Origin: Chloroflexota bacterium
Lineage (GTDB): Bacteria; Chloroflexota; Limnocylindria; QHBO01
Length of the DNA stretch: 64,000 nt
Assembly: GCA_040902225.1 (NCBI GenBank)
Contig: JBBDXT010000004.1
Coordinates: 806,697 to 870,696, forward strand
Direction: 5' to 3'
The translations under genes and the position numbers were made by a program. Positions 17,001 to 27,886 of this stretch are shown piece after piece. A model generated the notes under the pieces. It ran no database searches, was not told where the DNA came from, and saw only the letters and a program-made list of their open reading frames with translations. Position 1 is the stretch's first letter. Each line of letters opens with the position of its first letter.

Positions 17001-17048
17001 CCGCCTGAGCGCTGTGCTCTGAAGGCTGGGGCACAGGCGAAATCCGGT

Positions 17049-17897
17049 TCAGGTTGTCCGGTCACGCCTCCAGCGGGCCTCGGTGCTCGATGGCACCGGC
17101 GCCGCAACACTAGCCCGACGAATGGGCAGGATGGTCTGCGGAGCGCCTGCTTCCCCCAGGAAGTCCAGGATGATGCCGTTCAGCAGCTGCGGCTTCTCCA
17201 TGAACGAGGCATGCGACGTTCCGGGGATCACGGCGAGCTGTCCCTGGGGCAGCGCCTCGTACAGAGCGATGGTGTGGGCCGGGATCACGATGTCGTCGTC
17301 GCCGGCCATAACGAGGACCGGGATCTGGATCCTCGCCAGCTCGGCTGCCGCCAGAGCCGGCTCCTCACGCCACATCCGCTGGAGCTTGCCGAAGATGACC
17401 GGGAAGTGATTCTGCCCGTCGGGTGAGACGGCCGCATAGCGCTCCCGAGGCGCGGCCCAGGCCTCATCGTCGGGCGTGGCGTCGGTCCACATGTCGGCGC
17501 CAATCAAGCCTTCGCGGTGGAAGTTGGCCCCGATCGTGACCAGCTTGCGGAGCAGTACCGGACGTTGGATCGCGATGAGGAAGCCGATGATCCCTCCATC
17601 GCTGACGCCCACCAGATGCGCCGGCTCCCCGATGGTCTGCTCCAGGAAGCCGATGGTGTCATCCGCCAGGATCTGGTAACTGATCGGGCCTTCGACGTCC
17701 GGCGTATGCCCCCGGCCCCGCTGCTCAGGAACGAAGACCCGATACCGCTCAGCTAGCGCGCGCACCTGCGCCGCGAACGTGTGCACTCCTCCGAACCCGC
17801 CATGGAGAAGCACGAGTGGCTTGCCGGCGCCGCTCACCTCGTAGTACGTGTGGACGCCATTCACGTCCGCGTACCTACCGTCGCCCTTCCATGGCAC
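17049..17897 (-). CDS. Alpha/beta hydrolase
   Basis: A 282-residue alpha/beta-hydrolase-fold enzyme. LVLLHGGFGG provides the oxyanion-hole HG motif. The nucleophile elbow is VGVSDGGIIGF (G-x-S-x-G), the acid is in VLVMAGDDDIVIP, and the catalytic His is in PGTSHASFMEKP. The overall order fits the epoxide-hydrolase/haloperoxidase-like group, but the substrate is not predictable. I chose GTG at 17897, with AGGAG 9 bases upstream; a longer start at 17942 is possible. No operon partners. It sits at the right end of the decayed region. Confidence 0.85.
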   Translation of the reverse strand: MPWKGDGRYADVNGVHTYYEVSGAGKPLVLLHGGFGGVHTFAAQVRALAERYRVFVPEQRGRGHTPDVEGPISYQILADDTIGFLEQTIGEPAHLVGVSDGGIIGFLIAIQRPVLLRKLVTIGANFHREGLIGADMWTDATPDDEAWAAPRERYAAVSPDGQNHFPVIFGKLQRMWREEPALAAAELARIQIPVLVMAGDDDIVIPAHTIALYEALPQGQLAVIPGTSHASFMEKPQLLNGIILDFLGEAGAPQTILPIRRASVAAPVPSSTEARWRRDRTT

Positions 17898-18073
17898 TCT
17901 GCGTCGCTCCTGTTTGCCGTGGCCCAGTGGCGTGGGCCCCATCCTACGACGGACGACGGTACCGCCCCTTCAGCGCCGCTGACGCCGCCCGTGAGCATGC
18001 TCCGGGGTCAGGTTCCGTTCGACGTTGACGCGGTCTAGCTCTGAACGACCGCGCCGCGCAACGGACGCAGTCC

Positions 18074-18106
18074 CCGGTAAGCGATCGTTGATCGCCCAGT
18101 AAGCGG
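18074..18106 (+). promoter_or_regulatory. Conserved palindromic box upstream of the intact helicase gene
   Basis: CCGGTAAGCGATCGTTGATC followed by GCCCAGTAAGCGG. Its core GCGATC-GTT-GATCGC is a perfect 6-base inverted repeat. The same box with two changes lies upstream of helicase fragment 2. It ends 19 bases before the ATG at 18126. A repressor site or a hairpin at the mRNA 5' end are both plausible. Confidence 0.55.
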
Positions 18107-18125
18107 CGTTCGCGATCATCGGCCG

Positions 18126-19811
18126 ATGACGATCGCGCCATCCGCCGCCGCGTCGGCAACTGGGGCCCTGCTCGGGTCGCTCGATCCCGAGCAGCGGGCA
18201 GCCGCCATGCTGCCCGACGGGCCGGCCCAGGTCATCGCCCCGGCCGGCAGCGGCAAGACGACCACCCTGATCGCGCGTCTCGGCGTGCTCCTCGGCCGCG
18301 GGGTGGCCGCCGATCGGATCGGGGTCGTCACCTTCAACCGCGACGCTGCCGCCGAGCTGTCGGCGCGCATCGCCAGCCGGCTCGCCCCGGAGGTGCCCGG
18401 CGCCGAGGCGATCGAGGTCCGGACGCTCCACGCCCTGGCGCGGCAGGTGTTGCTGGATGCCGGGCGCCCGGTCCGGCTGCTCCCCGACCGTCTCCCGCTG
18501 CTGCGCGCCGCGCGTCGGCGGGCGCTCGCCGAGCTGCGCGTCGCCCCGGACGGCGACGATTCCCCACCCGAGCCTCCCGATCCGGCGGCGCTCGACACCA
18601 TCGTCTCGGCCTGGAAGGTCGAGGGCCGAACGCCGCCGCCCGAGGCGGCGGCCACGGTGGACGCCTTCGCGGCGCTGATGGCGATCCGAGGCCAGATCGA
18701 CTTCGACGACCTGGTGGTGGGTGCGGTGGCGGCGCTCGAGGGCGATCCGCGGCTTCGCCGCCGGTGGCAGGCCCGCTTCAGCCACCTGTGCGTCGACGAG
18801 TTCCAGGACGTGGATGCCGCCCAGCTCCGGCTCGTGCGCCTCCTGGCCGCTCCCGAGGACAACCTGTTTGTGGTTGGTGATGATGATCAGACGATCTACG
18901 CCTGGCGCCTCGCGGACGTGCGTCGCATCCTTGGCTTCTCCGAGCTCTACCCGCGCGCCCGGCGTGTCCAGCTCGCCACCAACTACCGATGCCCGCCATC
19001 GGTCGTGGCAGCCTCGCGACGGCTGATCGCCGCCAACGCCGAGCGGTTCGAGAAGCGCATCGATGCGACTCCCGGTCGCCGCACCGAGCCGACGGCGATC
19101 GTGATGGTGGCATCGGTGGGCCATGACTGGCCTGACCGGCTGGCGGCGCTCGCCGCCGCCGAGTCGTCAAACGGCGGCGGGTGCTGCATCCTCGCTCGGA
19201 CCCGCGCCGAGCTGACTCCCGTGGCCCTCGCGCTGCTGCGGGCAGGCCAGCCGCACGCGACCACCCTGCCAACGCCGCTCGAGGCCGAACCGGTCCGCGC
19301 GCTGCTCAACGCCGTACGCCGCCTGCCACCGGCCGATCCCCCGTTTCCGGAGTTGCTTCGCGAGCGGGCCACGCGCGGGTGGCGACGCGGGGACGGCGAC
19401 GACGCGCTGGGCGACGACGACCATGCCGCCATCGATGCCCTCCTCGGCTGGGCCGCGGCCTTCGCGCGACTGGATCGTTTCCTGGCGGCCGGCGACGAGG
19501 TCCTCGCCCGCCTGACCCGGCTGCGCGACCCGGCTGCGCCGATCGAGCTGGTGACCGTGCACGGCGCCAAGGGACAGGAGTGGCCCACTGTCGTGGTCAT
19601 CGGGTTCGAGGAGGAGCGCTTCCCCAACCGGCGAGCGCTCCTTGGGGCGCTGGACCCGCGGCGAGCCCTGGAGGAGGAACGGCGCCTCGGCTACGTCGCG
19701 CTCACCCGGGCAACGCGGAGGCTGGTACTCGCCTTCGACCCCGCGCGCCCATCACGCTTCCTGGAGGAGATGGGCTACAGCCCGACCTCGGGTGCGATCG
19801 CCGAGAGGTAG
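18126..19811 (+). CDS. UvrD/Rep-family (SF1A) DNA helicase, short form
   Basis: An ATP-dependent 3'-5' helicase of 561 residues, shorter than UvrD (about 720). Motifs in order: Q-type start LDPEQRAAA; Walker A APAGSGKTT at about 38-46; Ia VVTFNRDAAAEL at about 67-78; DExx VDEFQD at about 223-228; III GDDDQTIYAWR at about 251-261; IV NYRCP at about 286. V follows as VTVHGAKGQEWPTVVVIG and VI as LGYVALTRATRRL. It is intact where the two upstream relatives are broken. The C-terminal 37 bases overlap the convergent HD-hydrolase gene. The likely role is in repair or restart, consistent with the neighbouring excision-repair operon, but substrate specificity is not shown. Confidence 0.92.
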   Translation: MTIAPSAAASATGALLGSLDPEQRAAAMLPDGPAQVIAPAGSGKTTTLIARLGVLLGRGVAADRIGVVTFNRDAAAELSARIASRLAPEVPGAEAIEVRTLHALARQVLLDAGRPVRLLPDRLPLLRAARRRALAELRVAPDGDDSPPEPPDPAALDTIVSAWKVEGRTPPPEAAATVDAFAALMAIRGQIDFDDLVVGAVAALEGDPRLRRRWQARFSHLCVDEFQDVDAAQLRLVRLLAAPEDNLFVVGDDDQTIYAWRLADVRRILGFSELYPRARRVQLATNYRCPPSVVAASRRLIAANAERFEKRIDATPGRRTEPTAIVMVASVGHDWPDRLAALAAAESSNGGGCCILARTRAELTPVALALLRAGQPHATTLPTPLEAEPVRALLNAVRRLPPADPPFPELLRERATRGWRRGDGDDALGDDDHAAIDALLGWAAAFARLDRFLAAGDEVLARLTRLRDPAAPIELVTVHGAKGQEWPTVVVIGFEEERFPNRRALLGALDPRRALEEERRLGYVALTRATRRLVLAFDPARPSRFLEEMGYSPTSGAIAER

Positions 19812-20338
19812 CGGACCATGCGAGCCACGTGCTCGTCGAAGTCGAGGCCGATCTCCTCGGCGCCGGCCATCAGCATCTCGCGCGGGACGGCGCGCGCAAA
19901 GGCCTTGTCCTTCATCCGCTTGCGAACGTTGGCCGGCTCGACGTCCTCGAGCTTGCGAGTGGGACGCATCAGCGCGACCGCGACCAGGAAGCCGGCCAGC
20001 TCGTCGCAGGCATAGACCAGGTGGTCAAGTCGGCTTTCACGTGGGATTCCCAGGGCGTCGTTGTGCGAGCGCACGGCGTGGACCACCTCGTCGGGGTAGC
20101 CGAGCTCGACCAGCTCATCGGTACCCATCGCACCGTGCGTGGCAGCCTCGGGAAAGCGCTCGTAGTCGAGATCGTGCAGCAGGCCCGCGATCCCCCACAT
20201 CTCGACGGTGGCGTTGTCGAGCCCGTCGTCGACGGCGTATCCACCCACGCCGGCCTCGACCAGCAGTCCGTGCTTGCGCAGCGACGGATTGACATTCCAC
20301 TCGTAGAGCAGCGCAAGCGCCTCCGCCCGAGTCGGCAT
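19775..20338 (-). CDS. HD-domain hydrolase
   Basis: A 187-residue metal-dependent phosphohydrolase-fold protein. HD signature residues appear in a helical context: RKHGLLVEAGVGG (first His), GLLHDLDYERF (the HD pair), ATHGAMGTDEL and RSHNDALGIP. C-terminal helices contain DEHVARMVRYLSAI. This arrangement is the same as in small HD proteins often annotated as predicted hydrolases; the substrate is unknown. It begins 8 bases after the uvrA stop and is probably the last gene of the repair operon. It converges with and overlaps the helicase gene by 37 bases. Confidence 0.85.
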   Translation of the reverse strand: MPTRAEALALLYEWNVNPSLRKHGLLVEAGVGGYAVDDGLDNATVEMWGIAGLLHDLDYERFPEAATHGAMGTDELVELGYPDEVVHAVRSHNDALGIPRESRLDHLVYACDELAGFLVAVALMRPTRKLEDVEPANVRKRMKDKAFARAVPREMLMAGAEEIGLDFDEHVARMVRYLSAIAPEVGL

Positions 20339-20346
20339 CAGGGCAC

Positions 20347-23274
20347 CTAGCCAGCGACCGCGGCAGGCTCGCGACGGCGGGCGCGCCGCGCGGGAGCCTC
20401 CTCGCCCATCCCAAGGGCATGGCGCAGGTACCGCCCGGTGTGCGAGGCGCGCGTTCGCGCGATCTGCTCCGGCGTTCCGGCCGCGACGAGGTCGCCCCCG
20501 GCGGCGCCACCCTCCGGGCCGAGGTCGATGACCCAGTCGGCGCTCTTGATCACGTCGAGGTTGTGCTCGATCACCACCACCGTGTTGCCGGTCTCCACCA
20601 GGCGCCCCAGCACCTGCAGGAGGCGGGCCACGTCGTCGAAGTGCAGCCCGGTGGTCGGCTCATCGAGGATGTAGAGGGTCTGGCCGGTGGCGCGCTTCGA
20701 GAGCTCGGTCGACAGCTTCACCCGCTGCGCCTCGCCGCCGGAGAGGGTCGTCGCCGGCTGGCCGAGGTGGATATAGCCCATCCCCACGTCGTGCAGCGTC
20801 TGCAGCTTGTTGCGGATCGACGGGACGGCGCTGAAGAAGGCGAGGGCCTCGTCGACCGTCATCTCCAGGATCTCGGCGACGTTGTGCCCCTTGTAATGGA
20901 TCTCGAGCGTCTCGCGGTTGTAGCGCTTCCCCTTGCACACCTCGCACTGCACGTACACATCGGGCAGGAAGTGCATCTCGATCTGCACGATCCCCGCCCC
21001 CTCGCAGGCTTCGCAGCGCCCGCCCTTGACGTTGAAGCTGAAGCGTCCCGGCCGATACCCCCGCAGCCGCGACTCGGGAACTGCGGCCAGCAGCTCGCGC
21101 AGCGGTGCCCACAGCCCCGTGTAGGTCGCGGGGTTCGAGCGCGGGGTTCGCCCGATCGGGCTCTGGTCGATCTCGATCACCTTGTCGATGCGGTCGATCC
21201 CCTCGATCGCGTCGTGGGCGCCGGGACGCTCGCGGGAGCCCCAGATCCGCGCGGCCAGCGCTGGATACAGGATCTGCGTCACGAGGCTCGACTTGCCCGA
21301 ACCGCTCACCCCGGTGACGGCCACGAACCGGCCCAGCGGGAAGGCGATATCGACTCCGCGCAGGTTGTTCTCGCGCGCGCCGCGCACGGTCAGCCACTCC
21401 CCGCTGCCCCGGCGCCGCGTCGCCGGCACCGGCACTGCCCGGTCGCCGCGCAGGTAGGCCGCCGTGATCGAGCGCTGGCTGGCCAGCAGCTCCGGCAGCG
21501 GCCCGGAGTGGATCAGCTCCCCGCCGTGCTCCCCCGCCCCAGGCCCGATGTCGATCACCCAGTCGGCGGCCCGGATCGTCTCCTCGTCGTGCTCGACCAC
21601 GATCAGGGTGTTGCCGAGGTCACGCAGCCGCATCAGGGTCGCGATCAACCGGTCGTTGTCCCGCTGGTGCAGGCCGATCGACGGCTCGTCGAGGATGTAG
21701 AGGCACCCCATCAGGCTCGATCCGATCTGTGTCGCCAGCCGGATCCGCTGCGCCTCACCTCCGGAGAGCGAGCCGCTCGCCCGGTCGAGGGTCAGGTAGT
21801 CGAGCCCGACGTCGACCAGGAAGCCGAGCCGCGCGCGAATCTCCTTGAGCACCTGCCGCGCGATCTGGTTCTCGCGATCGGTGAGCAGGTCGGACAGGCC
21901 GGCATACCAGGCCAGCGCATCGGTCACCGCCAGCCGGGTCGTCTCGATGATGTTCCGATCGCCGACCGTCACGGAGAGCGATTCGGGCTTGAGGCGCATG
22001 CCGCCGCAGGTCGGGCACGGCCGCTGCGTCATGTAGCGCTCGATCTCGGTCTTGGTCGCCTCCGAGCTGGTCTCGCGATAGCGGCGCTCGAGGTTGGGCA
22101 GGACCCCTTCGAACGTGGTCGAGTAGGAGTGCTCCTGCCCCTGGCGCGACTTGTATCGGACCGTGACCCGCTCCCCGTGGTTGCCGCGGAGCAGGATCTC
22201 GCGCGCCTCGTCGGTGAGCTCGCCGATCGGCGTGTCCGTCCGGAACCCATACCGGTCCGCGACCGCCTCCAGGATGGTGGCGAACCACGATGCGGTCGCC
22301 ACCATGCGGCGCCACGGCAGGACCGCCCCTTCGGCGAGGGACAGCGACGGGTTGGGCAGGACCCGGTCGGGGTCGATCTCGAGCCGATTGCCGAGCCCCG
22401 TGCAGGCCGGGCATGCCCCGTGCGGCGAGTTGAAGCTGAAGTTGCGGGGCGCCGGCTCCTCGAAGCTGCCCCCGTGCACGGGGCAGGCGTAGCGCTCGCT
22501 GTAGAGCCGGTCGCTTCCCTTCGGCCCGTCGTCAGGAAGGTGGACCAGGAGCGTTCCATCCGAGAGTCGCAGGGCGGTCTCGATCGAGTCCGCCATGCGG
22601 GAGGCATCGGGCCGGGGAGCGCCGTCGTCATCGGTCCGTCGCACGACCAGTCGGTCGACCACGATCTCGATCGAATGCTTGAACTTCTTGTCGAGGTCGA
22701 TCTGCTCGTCAAGGTCACGCAGCTCCCCGTCGACCCGAACCCGCACGAAGCCGCCCTGCTTGGCGCCGGCCAGGAGCTTCTCGTGCTCGCCCTTGCGGTC
22801 GCGCACCAGCGGGGCCAGCAGCATCAGTCGCGTCCCCTCGGGGAGCTCGTAGAGCTGGTCGATGATCTGCTCCACCGTCTGGCGCGCGATCTCGCGTCCG
22901 CAGATCGGGCAGTGCATGCGGCCGATCCGGGCAAACAGGAGGCGCAGGTAGTCGTACACCTCCGTCACGGTGCCGACCGTCGAGCGCGGGTTCCGGCTGG
23001 AGCCCTTCTGGTCGATGCTGATCGCCGGGCTGAGGCCGTCGATCTGGTCGACGTCCGGCTTCTCAATCTGGCCAAGGAACTGCCGCGCATAGGCGCTCAG
23101 CGACTCGACGTAGCGACGCTGTCCCTCGGCGTAGATGGTGTCGAAGGCAAGGCTGCTCTTGCCGCTTCCCGAGAGGCCGGTGATCACGATCAGCCGGTCG
23201 CGCGGCATCTCCACGTCGAGGTTCTTGAGGTTGTGCTCGCGCGCGCCGCGCACGACGATCCGGTCGGAGGGCAT
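20347..23274 (-). CDS. uvrA: Excinuclease ABC subunit A
   Basis: UvrA is the dimeric ABC-type damage sensor of nucleotide excision repair. The 975-residue protein has two ATPase modules. The first has Walker [15 protein letters not shown] near residue 33 and the second [13 protein letters not shown] near 645. ABC signatures [16 protein letters not shown] and [16 protein letters not shown] are each followed by LYILDEPS/T. Zinc-binding Cys clusters are visible ([48 protein letters not shown]). The start is the ATG at 23274. It is preceded by a small membrane-protein gene and followed by the HD gene, all closely spaced. Confidence 0.98.
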   Translation of the reverse strand: MPSDRIVVRGAREHNLKNLDVEMPRDRLIVITGLSGSGKSSLAFDTIYAEGQRRYVESLSAYARQFLGQIEKPDVDQIDGLSPAISIDQKGSSRNPRSTVGTVTEVYDYLRLLFARIGRMHCPICGREIARQTVEQIIDQLYELPEGTRLMLLAPLVRDRKGEHEKLLAGAKQGGFVRVRVDGELRDLDEQIDLDKKFKHSIEIVVDRLVVRRTDDDGAPRPDASRMADSIETALRLSDGTLLVHLPDDGPKGSDRLYSERYACPVHGGSFEEPAPRNFSFNSPHGACPACTGLGNRLEIDPDRVLPNPSLSLAEGAVLPWRRMVATASWFATILEAVADRYGFRTDTPIGELTDEAREILLRGNHGERVTVRYKSRQGQEHSYSTTFEGVLPNLERRYRETSSEATKTEIERYMTQRPCPTCGGMRLKPESLSVTVGDRNIIETTRLAVTDALAWYAGLSDLLTDRENQIARQVLKEIRARLGFLVDVGLDYLTLDRASGSLSGGEAQRIRLATQIGSSLMGCLYILDEPSIGLHQRDNDRLIATLMRLRDLGNTLIVVEHDEETIRAADWVIDIGPGAGEHGGELIHSGPLPELLASQRSITAAYLRGDRAVPVPATRRRGSGEWLTVRGARENNLRGVDIAFPLGRFVAVTGVSGSGKSSLVTQILYPALAARIWGSRERPGAHDAIEGIDRIDKVIEIDQSPIGRTPRSNPATYTGLWAPLRELLAAVPESRLRGYRPGRFSFNVKGGRCEACEGAGIVQIEMHFLPDVYVQCEVCKGKRYNRETLEIHYKGHNVAEILEMTVDEALAFFSAVPSIRNKLQTLHDVGMGYIHLGQPATTLSGGEAQRVKLSTELSKRATGQTLYILDEPTTGLHFDDVARLLQVLGRLVETGNTVVVIEHNLDVIKSADWVIDLGPEGGAAGGDLVAAGTPEQIARTRASHTGRYLRHALGMGEEAPARRARRREPAAVAG

Positions 23275-23320
23275 CGGGTCGATGATATCAGACCGATGTG
23301 AACGCCTGTTCTGTTCTGGG

Positions 23321-23848
23321 CTACCGCAGCAGGCCGTCGTAGGTGCTCACCACGAAGGTATTGCGGCAGCGAATGACCCGATCCGGGACGCAGCGCTCCG
23401 CCGACGGGTCGTCGAAATGACCGGTGAAGATGAGCTGCTGGAGCCGCAGGTTCGCCCCGCCTGGCTGCGCCCGCGACGGGAAGGGCCGTCCGTCGGGGGC
23501 CGCCAGTCGCAGCCCGTCGCGCTCCAGCTCCGCCTGGGTCACGTCGTCGCTCGGCTGTTGTCTCAGGAGGACCCGCAAGGGGCATTCACGCTGGAGCCAG
23601 GCGACGGAGGGGTCCACTCCCCCGTCGTCCCCGACGCAATCACCTGCGAGCTCGGCGTACCAGCCCACGATCCGCAGCTCAGCGCTGCCGTAGCGCGCCG
23701 CCGGATCCTGCTGCGCCAGGATCTCCCCGACCGGGTACTCCGTCAGCTCCGGCCGCGGCTCACCCAGCGAGCCCACCACCAGCATCGTGAAGACGAACAC
23801 GCCGAGCGCAGCCACCAGCGCAGCGCCGATCCGGGTCTCACGATTCAT
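23321..23848 (-). CDS. Unknown single-pass membrane or secreted protein
   Basis: 175 residues. One N-terminal hydrophobic segment (about 8-27, [20 protein letters not shown]) acts as a signal anchor, followed by a predicted extracytoplasmic domain. That domain carries four Cys (DCVGDD, RECPL, ERCVP, IRCRNT) that could pair in disulfides. I recognise no family. Its start overlaps the end of the uracil-DNA glycosylase-like gene by 4 bases, and uvrA follows at 46 bases, so it is co-transcribed with DNA-repair genes despite no obvious link. Confidence 0.7.
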   Translation of the reverse strand: MNRETRIGAALVAALGVFVFTMLVVGSLGEPRPELTEYPVGEILAQQDPAARYGSAELRIVGWYAELAGDCVGDDGGVDPSVAWLQRECPLRVLLRQQPSDDVTQAELERDGLRLAAPDGRPFPSRAQPGGANLRLQQLIFTGHFDDPSAERCVPDRVIRCRNTFVVSTYDGLLR

Positions 23849-24405
23849 GGGGCCGCGCCGAGCGCCTGCCAGCGAGCCGCCAGCAGGTCGATCCCGCGTC
23901 GCCAGAGCTCGACTCGCGCCGGGTCATTCAGCCAGGTTGACGCCCCCGATGGATGTGGCAGCGCGATCACCGATGCGCCCGGTGCTGCCTCCCAGGCAAG
24001 CTCCTGGCCGACCAGGTCGTCGAGACGGGCGCTCGCGCCGAACGCGTGCCGATGCGCCAGCCCGCCGACCAGCGCAATCAGGCGCGGGGCGAGGAGACGC
24101 AGCTCACTCTCGAGGTAGGGCGCCCAGCGCAGCACCTCCGCCCGCGACGGCGGCGAATCCACCGAGGCTCCCGGTCGACGCCCCGGATAGCACTTCGCGA
24201 CCGAGGTCACGTACCAGCGCGAGCGGAAGTCGTCGACGCTGACCCCGGCGAGGCCGAGCCAGCCGAGGAGCCGCTTGCCAGCGTCGTGCGCGAACGGCAG
24301 GCCGGTCTCGATCTCGCGCCAGCCAGGAGCCTGCCCGATGAGCATCGCCAGCTCGCGTCCGTCGCCCGAGAGGACCGGCGCCGACCCGCCCTCGCAGCGT
24401 GGCAT
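23845..24405 (-). CDS. Uracil-DNA glycosylase superfamily protein
   Basis: 186 residues from the only ATG. The open frame continues upstream to about 24520, with plausible family sequence (DWPIPEP, TALRALQD) but no standard start, so the true N terminus may be longer. Motif A is IGQAPGWREIETGLPF and the C-terminal motif B is PHPSGASTWL. These fit the family-4/5-like uracil-DNA glycosylases that remove uracil from deaminated DNA. Those enzymes normally bind an Fe-S cluster with four Cys. Here one is in MPRC and one in SVAKCYPG, but the partners appear missing (EVLRWAPYL where C is expected). It overlaps the next gene by 4 bases. Confidence 0.75.
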   Translation of the reverse strand: MPRCEGGSAPVLSGDGRELAMLIGQAPGWREIETGLPFAHDAGKRLLGWLGLAGVSVDDFRSRWYVTSVAKCYPGRRPGASVDSPPSRAEVLRWAPYLESELRLLAPRLIALVGGLAHRHAFGASARLDDLVGQELAWEAAPGASVIALPHPSGASTWLNDPARVELWRRGIDLLAARWQALGAAP

Positions 24406-24509
24406 CGAGTCCTGCAGGGCGCGCAGCGCGGTCCCCGGCGGGGCGCGCCGCGGCTCCGGGATCGGCCAGTCGCCCGCGTGACGTACCCGTTTGGGGCTCG
24501 GGGATGCGA

Positions 24510-25106
24510 TCAGCCGGCCGCTCCCCGCAGCTGGTCGGCGAGGCGCAGGTCGTCGGCGATCGCGAGCCGCACTGCGCGCCGCACGCCGTCCCCCATGGCG
24601 CCCGCGCTCTCCAGCGCGACGGTCAGGGCATCCCGAGCCTGGTACAGGCGATCGATCGGCGCACCGCTGAGCTTCGTTGGCGCGGCGCCAAGCTGGGAAG
24701 CCAGCAGGACGTCCTGCTCTGCGATCTGGTCGAGGGCGTCGGTGGGTGCCTCCTCCCCGGCCGCGTCGAGGCGGTCTGCAAGCAGCTCGCGAGCCAGCTC
24801 GAGCCAGTGCAGGTAGCGGCCGAACTCGTCGTCGCCGGGCGGCAGGTCATCAAGGCTAAAGGCCGCACGGCTGCCATCCGCGACCGCGGCGCGCTCCACC
24901 TCGTACCAGTTGTCGCCCAAGAAGGTGGGGGCCTCCTCGCCGCCGGCGCGGAGCCAGTCCACGAAGCGCGCCACCCGGCGAGGCATCTCATTGGTTGCCT
25001 CGGTGTCGGACGCAGCGAAGACGGCGCAACCGGGCAGCTCCGCGGCGTAGGCGGCCACCGTCGCGCCGTCGTCGATCCCCGTCTCGACAAAGATGGCGTG
25101 CGGCAT
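24510..25106 (-). CDS. Unknown protein with HicB-like N terminus and helical C-terminal domain
   Basis: 198 residues. The first 55 residues read like a HicB/UPF0150-type strand-strand-helix unit: AYAAELPGCAVFAASDTEATNEMPRR, where Y-x-x-ELPGC is the hallmark. The rest (about 75-198) is a helical bundle (FGRYLHWLELARELLADRLD; DALDQIAEQDVLLASQLG) reminiscent of DinB-like proteins but without a clear metal-binding His triad. It starts 20 bases after the uvrB stop in the repair operon. An upstream ATG at 25118 is an alternative start. Function is not assignable. Because it lacks a HicA neighbour, it is probably not an antitoxin. Confidence 0.6.
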   Translation of the reverse strand: MPHAIFVETGIDDGATVAAYAAELPGCAVFAASDTEATNEMPRRVARFVDWLRAGGEEAPTFLGDNWYEVERAAVADGSRAAFSLDDLPPGDDEFGRYLHWLELARELLADRLDAAGEEAPTDALDQIAEQDVLLASQLGAAPTKLSGAPIDRLYQARDALTVALESAGAMGDGVRRAVRLAIADDLRLADQLRGAAG

Positions 25107-25126
25107 CGTGCCGGCCATGGCTTCGG

Positions 25127-27268
<2,142 letters not shown>

Positions 27269-27313
27269 GAAGGAGGGGCCTCGTGGCAAGGGACGGAGGG
27301 GCGGGACTGAATT

Positions 27314-27886
27314 CTAGCGAACCGCCATCAATGCCCGATAGGCGGCCTCGACCTGGCGTCGCGTCTCGTCGATCGAGGCCGAGCCATCGATCACCCGGTC
27401 GGCCGCCGCGACCTTGTCCTCCTGCGACGTCTGGTTCGCGAGTCGCGCTCGTGCGGCCCCCTCGTCGACGCCCCGCTCGGCGAGGCGCGCGAGCGCTTCG
27501 GCCTCGTCGCAACGCACCACCCAGATCTCATCGCACCGATCCAGAAGCGGCGACTCGAGCAGCTTGATCGCCTCGATGCAGGCCGCCTCGGCGCCGGCAG
27601 CCATCAGCTCCGCCAGCCGGGACCGCACCTCGTCGCGGACCGGGGGATGGAGGATCGCCTCCAGGTCGGCGAGCGCCCCCGCGTCGGTGAACACGATCTC
27701 TGCCAGCTCCCCGGCATCCGACGTGCCGAAGCGCTGCTCGATGCGCCGCCGAGCGACTCCGTCGTTGTTGCGAACCTGGCGGGCCACCTCGTCGGCGTCA
27801 ATGGTGGCGACCCCCAGGTCGCGCAGCATGCCGGCGACCGTGCTCTTGCCGCAGCCGATGTTGCCGGTCAGCCCGATGACCTTCAT
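27314..27886 (-). CDS. coaE: Dephospho-CoA kinase
   Basis: CoaE catalyses the last step of coenzyme A synthesis, phosphorylating dephospho-CoA at the 3' ribose position. The 190-residue protein starts MKVIGLTGNIGCGKSTVAGM, which includes the P-loop (GNIGCGKST). It continues with ATIDADEVARQV and the lid region containing LHPPVRDEV. Later it has CDEIWVVRCDEAEALARLAERG and a terminal helix. Its ATG overlaps the mutM stop by 4 bases. Placement between mutM and uvrB after polA is a common polA-fpg-coaE arrangement in several bacterial phyla. Confidence 0.96.
   Translation of the reverse strand: MKVIGLTGNIGCGKSTVAGMLRDLGVATIDADEVARQVRNNDGVARRRIEQRFGTSDAGELAEIVFTDAGALADLEAILHPPVRDEVRSRLAELMAAGAEAACIEAIKLLESPLLDRCDEIWVVRCDEAEALARLAERGVDEGAARARLANQTSQEDKVAAADRVIDGSASIDETRRQVEAAYRALMAVR

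Noticed and set aside
20419..23301. 960-codon open frame on the plus strand
   Set aside because: It is the exact antisense of uvrA in a high-GC genome, Asp/Arg/Leu-rich with no family character and no ribosome binding site.
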